Assembly (NCBI GenBank): GCA_941918925.1
Contig: OW799234.1
Coordinates: 128,940,895-129,004,894, forward strand
Source: Phyto melanocephala
Taxonomy: Eukaryota; Arthropoda; Insecta; Diptera; Rhinophoridae
Length of the DNA stretch: 64,000 bases
Reading direction: 5' to 3'
Shown here: positions 56,001 to 64,000 of the stretch, piece after piece
How the letters are laid out: each line of letters starts with the position of its first letter
Position numbering within the stretch: the first letter of the stretch is position 1
Translations under genes and position numbers: made by a program
The notes under the pieces: generated by a model
Seen by the model: only the letters and a program-made list of their open reading frames with translations
Database searches by the model: none
Told to the model about the DNA's origin: nothing

Positions 56001-59000
56001 GCAAAAGAGAATTTTAATTAATTATAAAAAACATACATTTCACATTAATTATCACTTTAAAGTATATATTTTTCACACAATATTTAAACAACCACCAAAC
56101 AATCATGCATTTTTATTTTCTTTTTTAGTTTTGGCTCTTGTTATGAGCGATATTCGATCTTCGACTGAGCGAAAAATTGGTTATTTGATATTTTCCAAAG
56201 AACTGTGCTGTTGCCAACTTTATTCATTTCAATTATTTTCTATAAGCTGTGTCCAAAAAAAAACGCTGTTCGCAAAGCAACAATAATTTGGACAAAAATA
56301 ACATTAGCGGAGATCGAATGACTCGTAAAAAGGGCCTTGGGATGAACAACTTGAATTAAAAAACAAGAATGAGAAGAAAATTTAATATAGAATTTTTCCA
56401 ACTCCCATAGGGTCCAGTGGCTAGATAAAGTTTACTAGTTCTTGTTAAAATGTGTTGGAAGTAATCTTGTTTAAAGGTGAAACATAACTTTCCCTTCTAA
56501 TTTTAAAATATTATAGCTCTTAGAAGTCCAAACGCCCATATGGATTAGTGGCTCGAATATCTGGTTTAGTAATCTGGTTGTGAGGTTTTAGTTGCGAATA
56601 ACTAGAAAACTAAAGCAGAACACATTTTTTAACTTATTAGAAATTTTTTTTCCAATATCCCAGCAAAAAAATTTTTCACAAGTTTAAAGTGAATAACATT
56701 TTTCATGACTTCAAAACCAATAGTGTAAGAGAATATTTTATTCATGCCTTCCTGAAATTTAAAATATTGTATTGTAAAACTACATGCAAAATATCTTAAA
56801 CAATTCCTGTAAAGGAGCTAATATACGGCATGTTTTTTACATCTGACTTGTCAAATTCTCCACTGCTAATACGAGCATGTCGTGTGTTACCTTTAAAACA
56901 TTACATCTGTAAAGAAAAATGTGTTGAGACACCTGACAAAATTTCAATTAGAGCGCGCTTTATCATCAGCCGTTGGCCGAAATCTCTGCTGCTGGAAAGC
57001 AGTCATCAAAGTTAGTCTGTAAAAGTATAATTTCGACAGACATGTAGATTTACATATGTCTCACAAATTTTAAAGTCAGATGTAAAAAACATGCCATGTA
57101 TTATAGCCTTAAACAAACAATATGAACTAATGAAACATGGGTTTATTTTCATCTAATATGCATGAGTTCTATGCACTAATTGGAATTAAGAGAAGATTAT
57201 TAATATATTCATATATATACATGATCTCCAATGACACTTTAATGTAAGAATCATGCATGTTTCACCTTAATTGAACCACTTCATCATGTGTTAAATCCAT
57301 GCATTCACTATTTCTCTTGAATGTATTTTTTTTTTGCTGGGATAGTAAACGATTGTTCGGAAAGTATAACAAAATAAAGTAAAATTATTTAGTTTAAGTA
57401 CAATTGTTTTAAGCAAATGAATGACCAATATTTCATATAGTCGAAAGGCTAGGGATATCTGGCTTTCATCCAGAAGGCCCAAGTTCAATAACCTGATTAT
57501 TAAACTAAAGTTGCGTTTTTAAAAACATTTTTGGAAAAGTAAGGCTTAAAAAAAGAAACGGTACGTTTGGGCGAGCTATAAATACAGTTGTAGTAGAAAA
57601 AAAATTCTAAAGACAGTTTTACAACAAGTATTTTCACATTTAGATAGATGTTTGATTTAATATAGATAGAATATTATAGACACACCAATAAAAGCTATTT
57701 ACAAGGATTTTTACACACAACAATTATGAAACTATAAGAGAATTTTATAAACAGTGAATGAAAGAAAATGAGCATGACATTTAAACAATACCAATGAAAA
57801 TATAAAATAAAACAAAGCATTTACCAATTATTTAGTTTAAAACTTGGTAGATTTACATGGTAATAACCGAGTATTATTAACAAAATTTGAAAATGATTTA
57901 AAGTAAACAATAACAAACATTATTTCTAAACCATTTTAGGATTTAAGAAAATTATGACAACACGACACGATAGCATATCCCGTAAATTTACCAATTAAGT
58001 ACATATAAACAAATAAAATAGAAAGAAATATATTTTTATAAACAAGCTATTGATAATAAAAATTAAAAAAACAAAATAATTTTTTGTTTAAATAAAAATG
58101 AGAAAATAGGGAGCATGCAGCATAACATTTAAATAATTTAAATGATTTTTTTTGTTACTATTAATATAAAAAATACAAAATTTTCTCTTGCAGTTAAGTA
58201 TTTGATTAATAATTATTGAAAAATTTATTATTTTGAATAAATTAAAGGCCAACTTACCCTGATTAAAGTGTAGTTCTAATTGTGCATACAAATATTTCAT
58301 AAAACAACGACGTGACACAATTTCAGCATGTGAATCATTAAGGACAGTACCATTAATGCTCATGTGCTCGCCACTGACACATTTGGTACCAGTAGACACG
58401 GAAATTACCTAAAAAATATAGGGTAAAGCATTGCTATTTAAAAGCGAATAATTTTAAAATTAAAATTTTTTTTTTTTAAATATTATGTAAATTAAGGCTT
58501 AAAAAACAAAAGTCGTTACAAGATGAAAAATAAGAAAATGCTGTTAATAAGAACAAAGTGTTTTCGATAATAGTACATGATGATAATATTTTGACTTATC
58601 GATGACAACTTACACATAATAGGAATGAATACTTATATAAATGTCAAACTCTGCGTGTGTGTGTGTGTATTAGCTATAAACTCCGAAACTGTAAAACCAA
58701 TCGGACTCAAACTTTGGCAAGTTGTTGTACACATTCTAGGGAGTGTTTATGGGTGGTAAAGTGGGCGAGGTTACGCCCATAAAAAATACGTTATCATTTT
58801 TAGCTATGTGCACTTGACCGATGTTTCTGAAAGTTTGCGCACATATTGAACTCTCGTGATTATACAATTTCGTGATTAGAAAAGTGGGCAGGCCCACGCC
58901 CATAAAAAAGTTAAAATTTTAGGTACTGGACCGATTTTTCTGAAACTTTGCACACATATTGAACTCTCGTGATTATACAATTTCGTGATTAGAAAAGTGG

Positions 59001-62000
59001 TCAGTGTCACGCCCATAAAAAAAGTTATTATTTTCAGGTACTTGAACTTCTCCGATTTTTCTGAAACTTTGCACACATATTGAGCTGTCATGACTATACA
59101 GTTTCGTCATTAGAAAAGTGGGCAGTGCCACGCCCATAAAAAAAGGTTATAATTTTTAGCTTCATACACTTGATTTTCAATTAAAATTCAGAATTCACTG
59201 TTATTCATTAAGGCGCGTAGCAATGAGCGCCGGGCTTGGCTAGTAACAGAATAATAAAATTTTCTGTTTGTTTAATTTTTTATATTTATCGTTTTCTAGT
59301 TATATTCTGGAAAATTAAGACCTTAAAACCAACAAGGAAGAACGCGATATTGGACCACGCCGAATCTGAAAATACTCTTTACCATCGTGTACATAGAAAA
59401 AGTAACCACATATCAGCTTAGCCCAGATTTTATATTTAATACTTTACGCCATTTTGTATTATTATTTCCGACATCTTTTAGTTTGCATTTTTAAATGGTT
59501 AGCCGCTTTCTACTAGTCAAACCCTTTCATACCTTTATTGATGAGGTTAAGAAAAATTATTATCAGACTTTTTGTTTAGGATGTCATCTTGGATTTTAAC
59601 TTTTTTAATAGTTTATTGTAGACTGCAGGCGAAGCGATTTATTCATTTGATACCAATATTGTGGGATTTAAAGAGGGCAAAGCCGTAATTAAAATATTCA
59701 ACCCAAATATCTGTCATTTTATTTCGGACGCAGTCTCGGATTTTAACATTTTAATAGTTTATGGATTCTACTGGTCGAGCCTTTAGTTGCCTTTAGTTGG
59801 CGGCTATCATTGAATTTATTATATTTTTCTAGTCAAGTTCTTTCTCTTGATACACATATAGCTTCTATCTGTTCCTTTGAATTTGAAAAAATTCGTTATT
59901 ATTTTTAAATTTAATGAAAAACACCAAAACATGGTGTTTATATCTCAGTTAGTTTCTATCCGATTTTTTCATTTTTCTCAGCAATCATTTTCGTGACTAC
60001 GGCTTGGTGTCTTTAGCGTGTCCTCAAAATAATTATAAGCTTAACTATGTAACTTGATGTGTATTTAATAATATATATATATATTTTTCCAAATTATTTT
60101 TGCTTATAACTTTGCCGATTAGAGACCGATTTGTGCAAAATTTTTTACGAAAAGCCCTAGAGGTCATCATATCATAACCACAAATAGTAGCAAACATGTC
60201 GCACAATTCCTCTAAGCTAAAAAAGGGTGATTTTTTAGGAAAAAATATGGAAACAAACAGAGACAGTCATTTTTATTTGCTTATATCTTAGATTGTTATA
60301 AGGCGAATGCATCCTAATAGCGATTCAATCTTGGTTATTTCCAATAGAGCTGTGCTACTTGTGGGGGGCCTTAAAAGTCAATTTCAACAAACAGACCAAA
60401 GGACATACTGACATTTCTTAATCGATTCTCCTATTCATAAGTTTTCAGAAGATTTGTACTTTATACGATCGGAAATGAATATTACAAACGGAATGACAAA
60501 GTTATATCTGTGGCTTGGAGCTAAAAGAGCCAATGTCACTTTTTTGCTCTTTTGAGTTAATCATTGCATTAGATTTGTTTTCTTGCTCTATATTATTATG
60601 GTAAAACAGCTAAAGTCATACTTAATGGTGGCCAATGCCACTATGAAAGCATCTATAATAGTTAAAGTTCAATTCAAAATTTCTCAGAAGTAAATATTTT
60701 GACATTGGTCCTTTTAGCTCCAAGCCACAGAAATACACCCATGACACCACGAGTAAAGGGTATAAACAGAACAAGTTGCCACAACTAAAGCAGTTTAATA
60801 TTTTACTTTTAAATTAAAATGTAGACAACAAAAAACCTTAATGACCATGACATTTTAATTATCATTGCAAAACGGTGTTGAAAAAAAAAAATAACTAAAA
60901 CAACCCAATGGCATATTAACCCTTAAAATAACTCAATGACTGTAAAGACACACTTGATTTCAAATGCAAATTTAAGAAAAAGATAAGAATACAACAATAT
61001 TCAGAATTTAAGGAAGAGAAAATCGTTGGAACTTTGTTTTGAATAATGAGTTTTGTAGCGATCGAAAAAAAATTTTTTAATGAATCAAACATTGCATTGC
61101 ATTATAATAATACATTTTATTTTGTTGGTGTTTCATGACTTTAGTAACATTTTATAAAGAAACTTTTATTTTACTACAATGTCAAAATAGATATTTTCTA
61201 CAAAGGGGTAAAATATTATTTGACATTAGCATTTCATTGCATTAATTATTTATTTCATATGCAAACTATTTCCGCCACTTTGTTAAACATTTCTTTTTGC
61301 CAGTAATATTTTTAATTTTATAAAATTTTTATTATACCCTTCACACAAAAGAGAAAAAGGGTATATATAGGTTTGTCATTCCGTATGAAATTTCTACAAT
61401 TTTCATTTCCGACCCCATAAAGTATATGAATAGGGGAGTCGATTTAGCTCTGTCAGTCTGTCCGTGTGTATGTTGAAATCAACTTTATGAAGCCCCCTGA
61501 CATCGCTTGGACCCGGGTGAGGTATTAAAATATCAGAAATATCCGGGAGTAGATCGGTATTGCAAATCAGAATCATCGGTACATAAACAACTGAGATATG
61601 AGCAAAAACCCACGGCCACATCGTTTTATTTTTAACACAAAAACAACATACAACAACAAGATACATATATACAGACGTGGCTGGTTAGAGTCAACTTGGC
61701 ATCGAACACCAGCTGAGTCCAAAAAAATTTTTTTTTTTATTTTATATATTATATATATTTTTTTTATTTTTTTTTTATTTTTTTCTTATTTTTTTAATAT
61801 TTTTTTTAAATTTTTCTTTAATATATTTTTGAAATTTTTTTTTATTTTATATTTATTATTTATATATTTTTTTTTATTTTATATTTATTATTTATATTTT
61901 TTATTTTCTTTTAAATATTTTTTTTAATTATTTTGTTTTATTTTTTTTTAAATTTTTTTTTATATTTTTTTTTTTGAACACACATACGTAAATTTATAAT

Positions 62001-62464
62001 TTTACAATGAAATGCTTTTATATATGTATGTTTTGTATATGTATGTACGTATTTCATATGAGATGAATGGTGATACAAACTATTGTTATTGCGTGACTAC
62101 ACGTTGTGAAGGGTATATAAGATTCGGCATGGCCGAATATAGCACTCTTACTTGTTTTTTTATTCTTTGTATTTTAAACTTACTTGAGCCTCATTAAAAT
62201 TCATATTTTCCGTCATTACAATGCCGGCCAAAACCTTACGACGCGAATACGATTCCTGACCCTTAATAACTTCCATAAATTTATCCAATACCAAACGCCC
62301 AATGGTATCGGCATGTATTTGTGGTAATTCCATAGAAGCCGATTTGTCGTCCATGGGCATGGGTAGACTTTTTTGGGGATGCATCATGGGGCTGTAGGAG
62401 ATGTTGCAGAGTGAAGCTAGAGCAGCTTTAGCAGCAGCATTTTTGGCTAATTTTTTTGAAGGAC
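49940..62464 (-). CDS. Adar: Adar, double-stranded-RNA-specific adenosine deaminase (3' part; 5' end beyond the window)
   Basis: ADAR converts adenosine to inosine in dsRNA in the nucleus; in flies it recodes many neuronal mRNAs. Six coding exons join in frame with GT/AG introns: 62184-62464, 58258-58408, 55166-55334, 53903-54002, 50181-50660 and 49940-50038. The first holds the end of dsRBD2 ([16 protein letters not shown]) and the linker; the rest form the deaminase domain. Zinc ligands and catalytic Glu are present: HAE in [11 protein letters not shown], Cys in PCGDARIF and Cys in SCSDKIARW. The sequence follows Drosophila Adar closely throughout. The introns carry transposons and antisense tRNA-Glu genes. 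The stop is TGA followed by CTG, with a long open extension beyond. dsRBD1 and the start lie outside the window. Confidence 0.95.
50181..50660 (-). CDS. Adar: Adar exon with the second Cys zinc ligand
   Basis: 160 codons: [20 protein letters not shown] (Cys of SCSDK is the third zinc ligand), [31 protein letters not shown] and [13 protein letters not shown]. The donor is CAG|GTGGAG, weaker than the others. The longer open frame that reads on to 50070 runs into the intron. Confidence 0.94.
50762..50954. mobile_element. hAT-type MITE in an Adar intron, perfect 8-bp target duplication
   Basis: Ends CAAGGCAAATTTATAAATCAGG and CCTGATGAATAAATGTGCCCTG are inverted repeats (one end base changed). 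CCGAAAAT flanks it on both sides (50754-50761 and 50955-50962). It lies about 100 bases upstream of the exon 50181-50660 in the transcript. Confidence 0.88.
51199..51269 (+). tRNA. tRNA-Glu-derived gene with UUU (Lys) anticodon, possibly a pseudogene
   Basis: The acceptor stem TCCCATA/TATGGGA and T-arm with GGTTCGACTCC (B box) are intact, and a T9 terminator follows. The D-arm is one base shorter than in the Glu copies. The anticodon loop reads CTTTTAC, giving UUU in place of UUC. The anticodon stem (TCTGC versus AAAGA) has two mismatches. It could be decaying or a recoded tRNA. The discriminator base is C, not the A of the other copies. Confidence 0.55.
51595..51666 (+). tRNA. tRNA-Glu(UUC)
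   Basis: 72 bases with a full cloverleaf: acceptor TCCCATA/TATGGGA, A box TGGTCTAGTGG, anticodon stem TCTGG/CCAGA with loop CTTTCAC (anticodon TTC), B box GGTTCGATTCC and discriminator A. A T9 Pol III terminator follows. It lies in an Adar intron, on the strand opposite to Adar. Confidence 0.96.
51806..52906 (-). pseudogene. mariner-like element with decayed transposase
   Basis: Ends GGTGTTTCAGTAAGAATG and CATTCTTACTGAGACACC are inverted repeats. On the minus strand the broken transposase reads [14 protein letters not shown] near 52460, a [12 protein letters not shown] catalytic block near 52220, and [21 protein letters not shown] sequence near 52110, in the order found in mariner-superfamily proteins. 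Several stops and frameshifts are present. It sits between two tRNA-Glu genes in an Adar intron. Confidence 0.7.
53049..53120 (+). tRNA. tRNA-Glu(UUC)
   Basis: Identical over 72 bases to the copy at 51595, followed by AATTTTTTTTT as terminator. The flanks differ from the other copies. Confidence 0.96.
53251..53302 (+). pseudogene. Decayed tRNA-Glu copy (5' part)
   Basis: TTCCATATGGTCTAGTGTCT...CTTTCATCCAGAAAGTCC keeps the D-arm and anticodon arm, but the T-arm and acceptor 3' half are lost. Confidence 0.75.
53434..53490 (+). pseudogene. Decayed tRNA-Glu copy (3' part)
   Basis: CTGATCTAGTATGTGAATTT...GGTTCGATTCCTGCGAACGA retains a B box and a weak D-arm; the acceptor stem is gone. Confidence 0.5.
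53903..54002 (-). CDS. Adar: Adar exon (RNA-contact loop region of the deaminase)
   Basis: 100 bases: [20 protein letters not shown] and [13 protein letters not shown]. In ADAR2 the equivalent GEGTIPV segment lies in the RNA-contacting region near the flipped base (family knowledge). The acceptor is TTTTTATAG and the donor GTAAGT. Confidence 0.93.
54827..54898 (+). tRNA. tRNA-Glu(UUC)
   Basis: Identical over 72 bases to the copy at 51595, with an immediate T-run terminator. It lies in the intron between Adar exons 53903-54002 and 55166-55334, antisense to Adar. Confidence 0.96.
55166..55334 (-). CDS. Adar: Adar exon with the PCGDARIF zinc ligand
   Basis: It reads [39 protein letters not shown] and VDKHPNR (last codon split). 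The acceptor is TTTTATAG and the donor GTAAAA. The open frames given by the other strand and the other minus-strand frame here are shadows of this exon. Confidence 0.93.
55825..55896 (+). tRNA. tRNA-Glu(UUC)
   Basis: Identical over 72 bases to the copy at 51595. The first T4 terminator comes about 10 bases downstream, so termination may be less tight than in its sisters. It lies in the intron between Adar exons 55166-55334 and 58258-58408. Confidence 0.95.
56402..56428 (+). pseudogene. Decayed tRNA-Glu fragment (acceptor 5' and D-arm)
   Basis: CTCCCATAGGGTCCAGTGGC-TAGATAA resembles the first 27 bases of the tRNA-Glu genes; nothing of the rest remains. Confidence 0.45.
56533..56600 (+). pseudogene. 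Decayed tRNA-Glu copy
   Basis: CGCCCATATGGATTAGTGGC then TCGAATATCTGG keeps the 5' half; the anticodon loop and T-arm have degenerated (GGTTTTAGTTG). Confidence 0.55.
56812..57110. mobile_element. MITE with GGCATGTTTTTTACATCTGACTT ends
   Basis: The left (AAGGAGCTAATATACGGCAT-GTTTTTTACATCTGACTT) and right (AAGTCAGATGTAAAAAACAT-GCC...AGCCTT) ends are inverted repeats of about 38 bases. A related end lies at 32758. No transposase is present. Confidence 0.75.
57431..57495 (+). pseudogene. Decayed tRNA-Glu copy
   Basis: TTTCATATAGTCGAAAGGCT...GGCTTTCATCCAGAAGGCCC-AAGTTCAATAACC. The anticodon arm is intact (TTC), but the acceptor stem is broken and the B box altered. Confidence 0.7.
58258..58408 (-). 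CDS. Adar: Adar exon with the catalytic HAE motif
   Basis: [15 protein letters not shown] is followed by [14 protein letters not shown]: the His is the first zinc ligand and the Glu the proton shuttle of the deaminase. It ends HFNQ plus one base, before the donor GTAAGT. Confidence 0.95.
58632..59243 (+). mobile_element. Helitron-like non-autonomous element in an Adar intron
   Basis: Ends GCGCCGGGCTTGGCTAG before T and shares the CTCCGAAACTGTAAAACC block and repeated 'TTTTTCTGAAACTTTGCACA'/'GCCACGCCCATAAAAA' units with 11789-12533. The 5' terminus (CTTATATAAATGTC) is slightly eroded, and a GT run follows it. Confidence 0.65.
59331..60767 (+). repeat. Dispersed repeat, diverged long copy in an Adar intron
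   Basis: Its start ACAAGGAAGAACGCGATATT plus a decayed palindrome (GGACCACGCCGAATC), and its end GAGTAAAGGGTATAAA, match the family at 31431 and 9225. The TGTGGCTTGGAGC inverted-repeat element at 60509-60730 has inserted into it. Confidence 0.6.
60509..60730. mobile_element. MITE with CTGTGGCTTGGAGCTAAAAG ends, nested
   Basis: CTGTGGCTTGGAGCTAAAAG on the left and CTTTTAGCTCCAAGCCACAG on the right are perfect, and the arms continue for about 31 bases (GAGCCAATGTCA / TGACATTGGTC). 222 bp, no frame. Confidence 0.8.
60850..61330. other. Adar intron, no feature recognised
   Basis: AT-rich intron with no repeats I could pair and no coding frame. Confidence 0.45.
61331..62156 (-). repeat. Dispersed repeat copy abutting an Adar splice donor
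   Basis: TATACCCTTCACAC at the left and GAAGGGTATA...TTCGGCATGGCCGAATATAG-CACTCTTACTTGT at the right. It shares ACTGAGATATGAGCAAAAAC and ACCCGGGTGAGGTATT with the copy at 62841. A 250-base T-rich tract (61722-61980) fills its centre. An 87-codon minus-strand frame ([13 protein letters not shown]) is also present in the other copy, but probably only as repeat similarity. Confidence 0.75.
62184..62464 (-). CDS. Adar: Adar exon: end of dsRBD2 and interdomain linker
   Basis: Begins with a split Gly codon after the acceptor TTTTATCAG, then [18 protein letters not shown] (helix 2 of a dsRNA-binding domain), a Met/Pro-rich linker, and the start of the deaminase region ([20 protein letters not shown]). 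It ends NFNEAQ at phase 0 before the donor GTAAGT. A dispersed repeat ends about 25 bases past this donor. Confidence 0.93.
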
Positions 62465-62840
62465 CTGATAAAAGAAGAGCTTTATTTAAAATCGTTATTT
62501 ACGAAAAAATACATATTATTTAAATGATATCTTCGGTTAAGTTTTTAATTTGTTTATCTTAAGTATGTAATTGAAAAAAAAATGACTTAAAAAATAAAAC
62601 GAAGAATTTTTATGTTTATTAAAATAAATAAAAAAACAAAAACTTATTTTAGATTAAAAAATTGCTTATGTATATAGTGGCTAGACGCCAATGGAAAGCC
62701 TACGTACATATAATAACAACCTCTTTTTTTTTAACAACTTTCATCAAAATGATCTCCAAATAACAAATATTGGCAGAAAGTTCAGCATATTTGTTCAATT
62801 CACAGCTCCCTTGTTATCTTACTTTTTATAAAATGTTTAT

Positions 62841-63687
62841 TATACCCTTCACACAGTGAAAAAGGGTATATATAGGTTTGTCATTCCGTGTGAAATTTCT
62901 ACAATTTTCATTTCCGACCCCATAAAGTATATATTTTCTGAAAGCTTATGAATAGGGAAGTCGATTAAGCTCTGTCAGTCTGTCCGTCTGTCCGTGTGTA
63001 TGTTGAAATCAACTTTTTGAAGCCCCCCGACATCACTTGGACCCGGGTGAGGTATTAAAATATCAGAAATATTCGGGAGTATATCGCTATTGAAAATCAG
63101 AAACATCGGTACATAAACAACTGAGATATGAGCAAAAACCCACGACCACCTCGATTTTTTTTTCACAAAAACAACATTACAACAACAACATACATACATA
63201 CAAACTTGTATATTGGCTAAAGTAAACGTGGGATCGAATCCCAGCTGAGCCAAAAAAAAAATTTTTTTATATTTTAAAATTTTTTTTTTTAATTTTTTTT
63301 TTATTTTTTTTTTATTTAATATATTATTTATATTTTTATTATTTTTTTTTTTAATTTTTTTTTTTATTTTTTTTTTGTTTTATATTAATTATATATATTT
63401 TAATTACTTTTTTAAAATTTTTTTTTTTAAATTTTTTTTTTAAATTTTTTTTTAAATTTTTTTTTAAAATTTTTTTTTTTTAATTTTTTTTTATTTTTTT
63501 TTTTAACATACATACGTAAATTTATAATTTTACAATGGGATGTTTTTTATATATGTATATTTTTTATATGTATGTACGTATTTCATATGGGATGAATGGT
63601 GATACAAACTACTGTTATTGCATGACTACACGTTGTGAAGGGTATATAAGATTCGGCACGGCCGAATATAGCGCTCTTACTTGTTTT
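62841..63687 (-). repeat. Dispersed repeat copy in an Adar intron
   Basis: Same family and orientation as 61331-62156, ending TTCGGCACGGCCGAATATAG-CGCTCTTACTTGT. Its own T-rich tract lies at 63254-63505. The two copies bracket the Adar exon 62184-62464. Confidence 0.75.
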
Positions 63688-64000
63688 AGTTTCTGTTTTG
63701 CATGCGTGCTGTTGGTAATTTAAATCAAAACAATTTTTAAAACGATACCATTTTATTTTATGTTTTTGAAAAGTGTTATTGGATTCATACAGTGTTTAGA
63801 GCTGAACAAGCATAAGAAAAATTACTTACAAGCAATCTAAGTAAATAGTGTGTGTACATTACTGTGTCATTGTAAAATACAAAAATGTGTGTTTTGCTTA
63901 ACGATCATAATATTGAAAAATAAAACAAAACTGAAATAGAACAACGTTGGAATAAAATGAAGCTTAATCAGAACAGAGATGAAATCGAACATTAAAACTA

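Noticed and set aside
61598..61927. 109-codon Phe/Tyr-rich frame
   Set aside because: Translation of a T-rich tract inside a dispersed repeat.
61403..63253. [13 protein letters not shown] frames conserved in two repeat copies
   Set aside because: Both lie in copies of one dispersed repeat. Conservation is explained by common ancestry of the repeat, and the frames start and end differently.
1..64000. CRISPR arrays, bacterial operons or origins
   Set aside because: No regularly spaced direct repeats of CRISPR type are present. Introns, Pol III tRNA genes and eukaryotic transposons show this is animal nuclear DNA.

Overview
The window is AT-rich nuclear DNA of a higher (calyptrate-type) fly. 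The evidence is a dipteran Adar gene with metazoan splice sites, dense transposon relics, and a dispersed repeat ending in a TTCGGC...GCCGAA palindrome that I associate with blowflies and house flies. The organism assignment is inference; the gene calls are read from the sequence.

There are two host protein genes, both on the minus strand. (1) A secreted trypsin-like serine protease in four coding exons (30907 down to 14317, 331 aa) has an intact catalytic triad, an Asp in the S1 pocket and a hydrophobic C-terminus. Its 15.4-kb second intron holds a complete Ty3/gypsy-type LTR retrotransposon (15466-26766), a hAT relic, a pogo-like element and a long hairpin. (2) The 3' part of Adar, the dsRNA adenosine deaminase (62464 down to 49940, six coding exons, 5' end outside the window), carries the end of dsRBD2 and the whole deaminase domain. 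The Adar TGA stop is followed, in the same frame, by 275 more sense codons (49939-49112). This is the most striking observation here and suggests stop-codon readthrough or another way of producing an extended ADAR.

Three Adar introns carry a tRNA-Glu(UUC) family on the opposite strand: four intact genes, one variant with a UUU anticodon and about five decaying copies.

Layout: 1-14.2 kb is intergenic, with a dispersed repeat, a split mariner-like pseudogene, Helitron-like elements and MITEs. 14.2-30.9 kb is the protease gene and its intronic transposons. 31-49 kb is intergenic, with a mitochondrial ND5 fragment (NUMT), mariner/Tc1 relics, a LINE 3' end, nested MITEs and a hAT-type MITE series with 8-bp target duplications. 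49.1-62.5 kb is Adar with its tRNA genes and intronic transposons. 62.5-64 kb is Adar intron with another copy of the dispersed repeat.

The two host genes show no evident functional link. One inference joins the parts: long intronic hairpins such as 15221-15430 are the kind of dsRNA that ADAR acts on.
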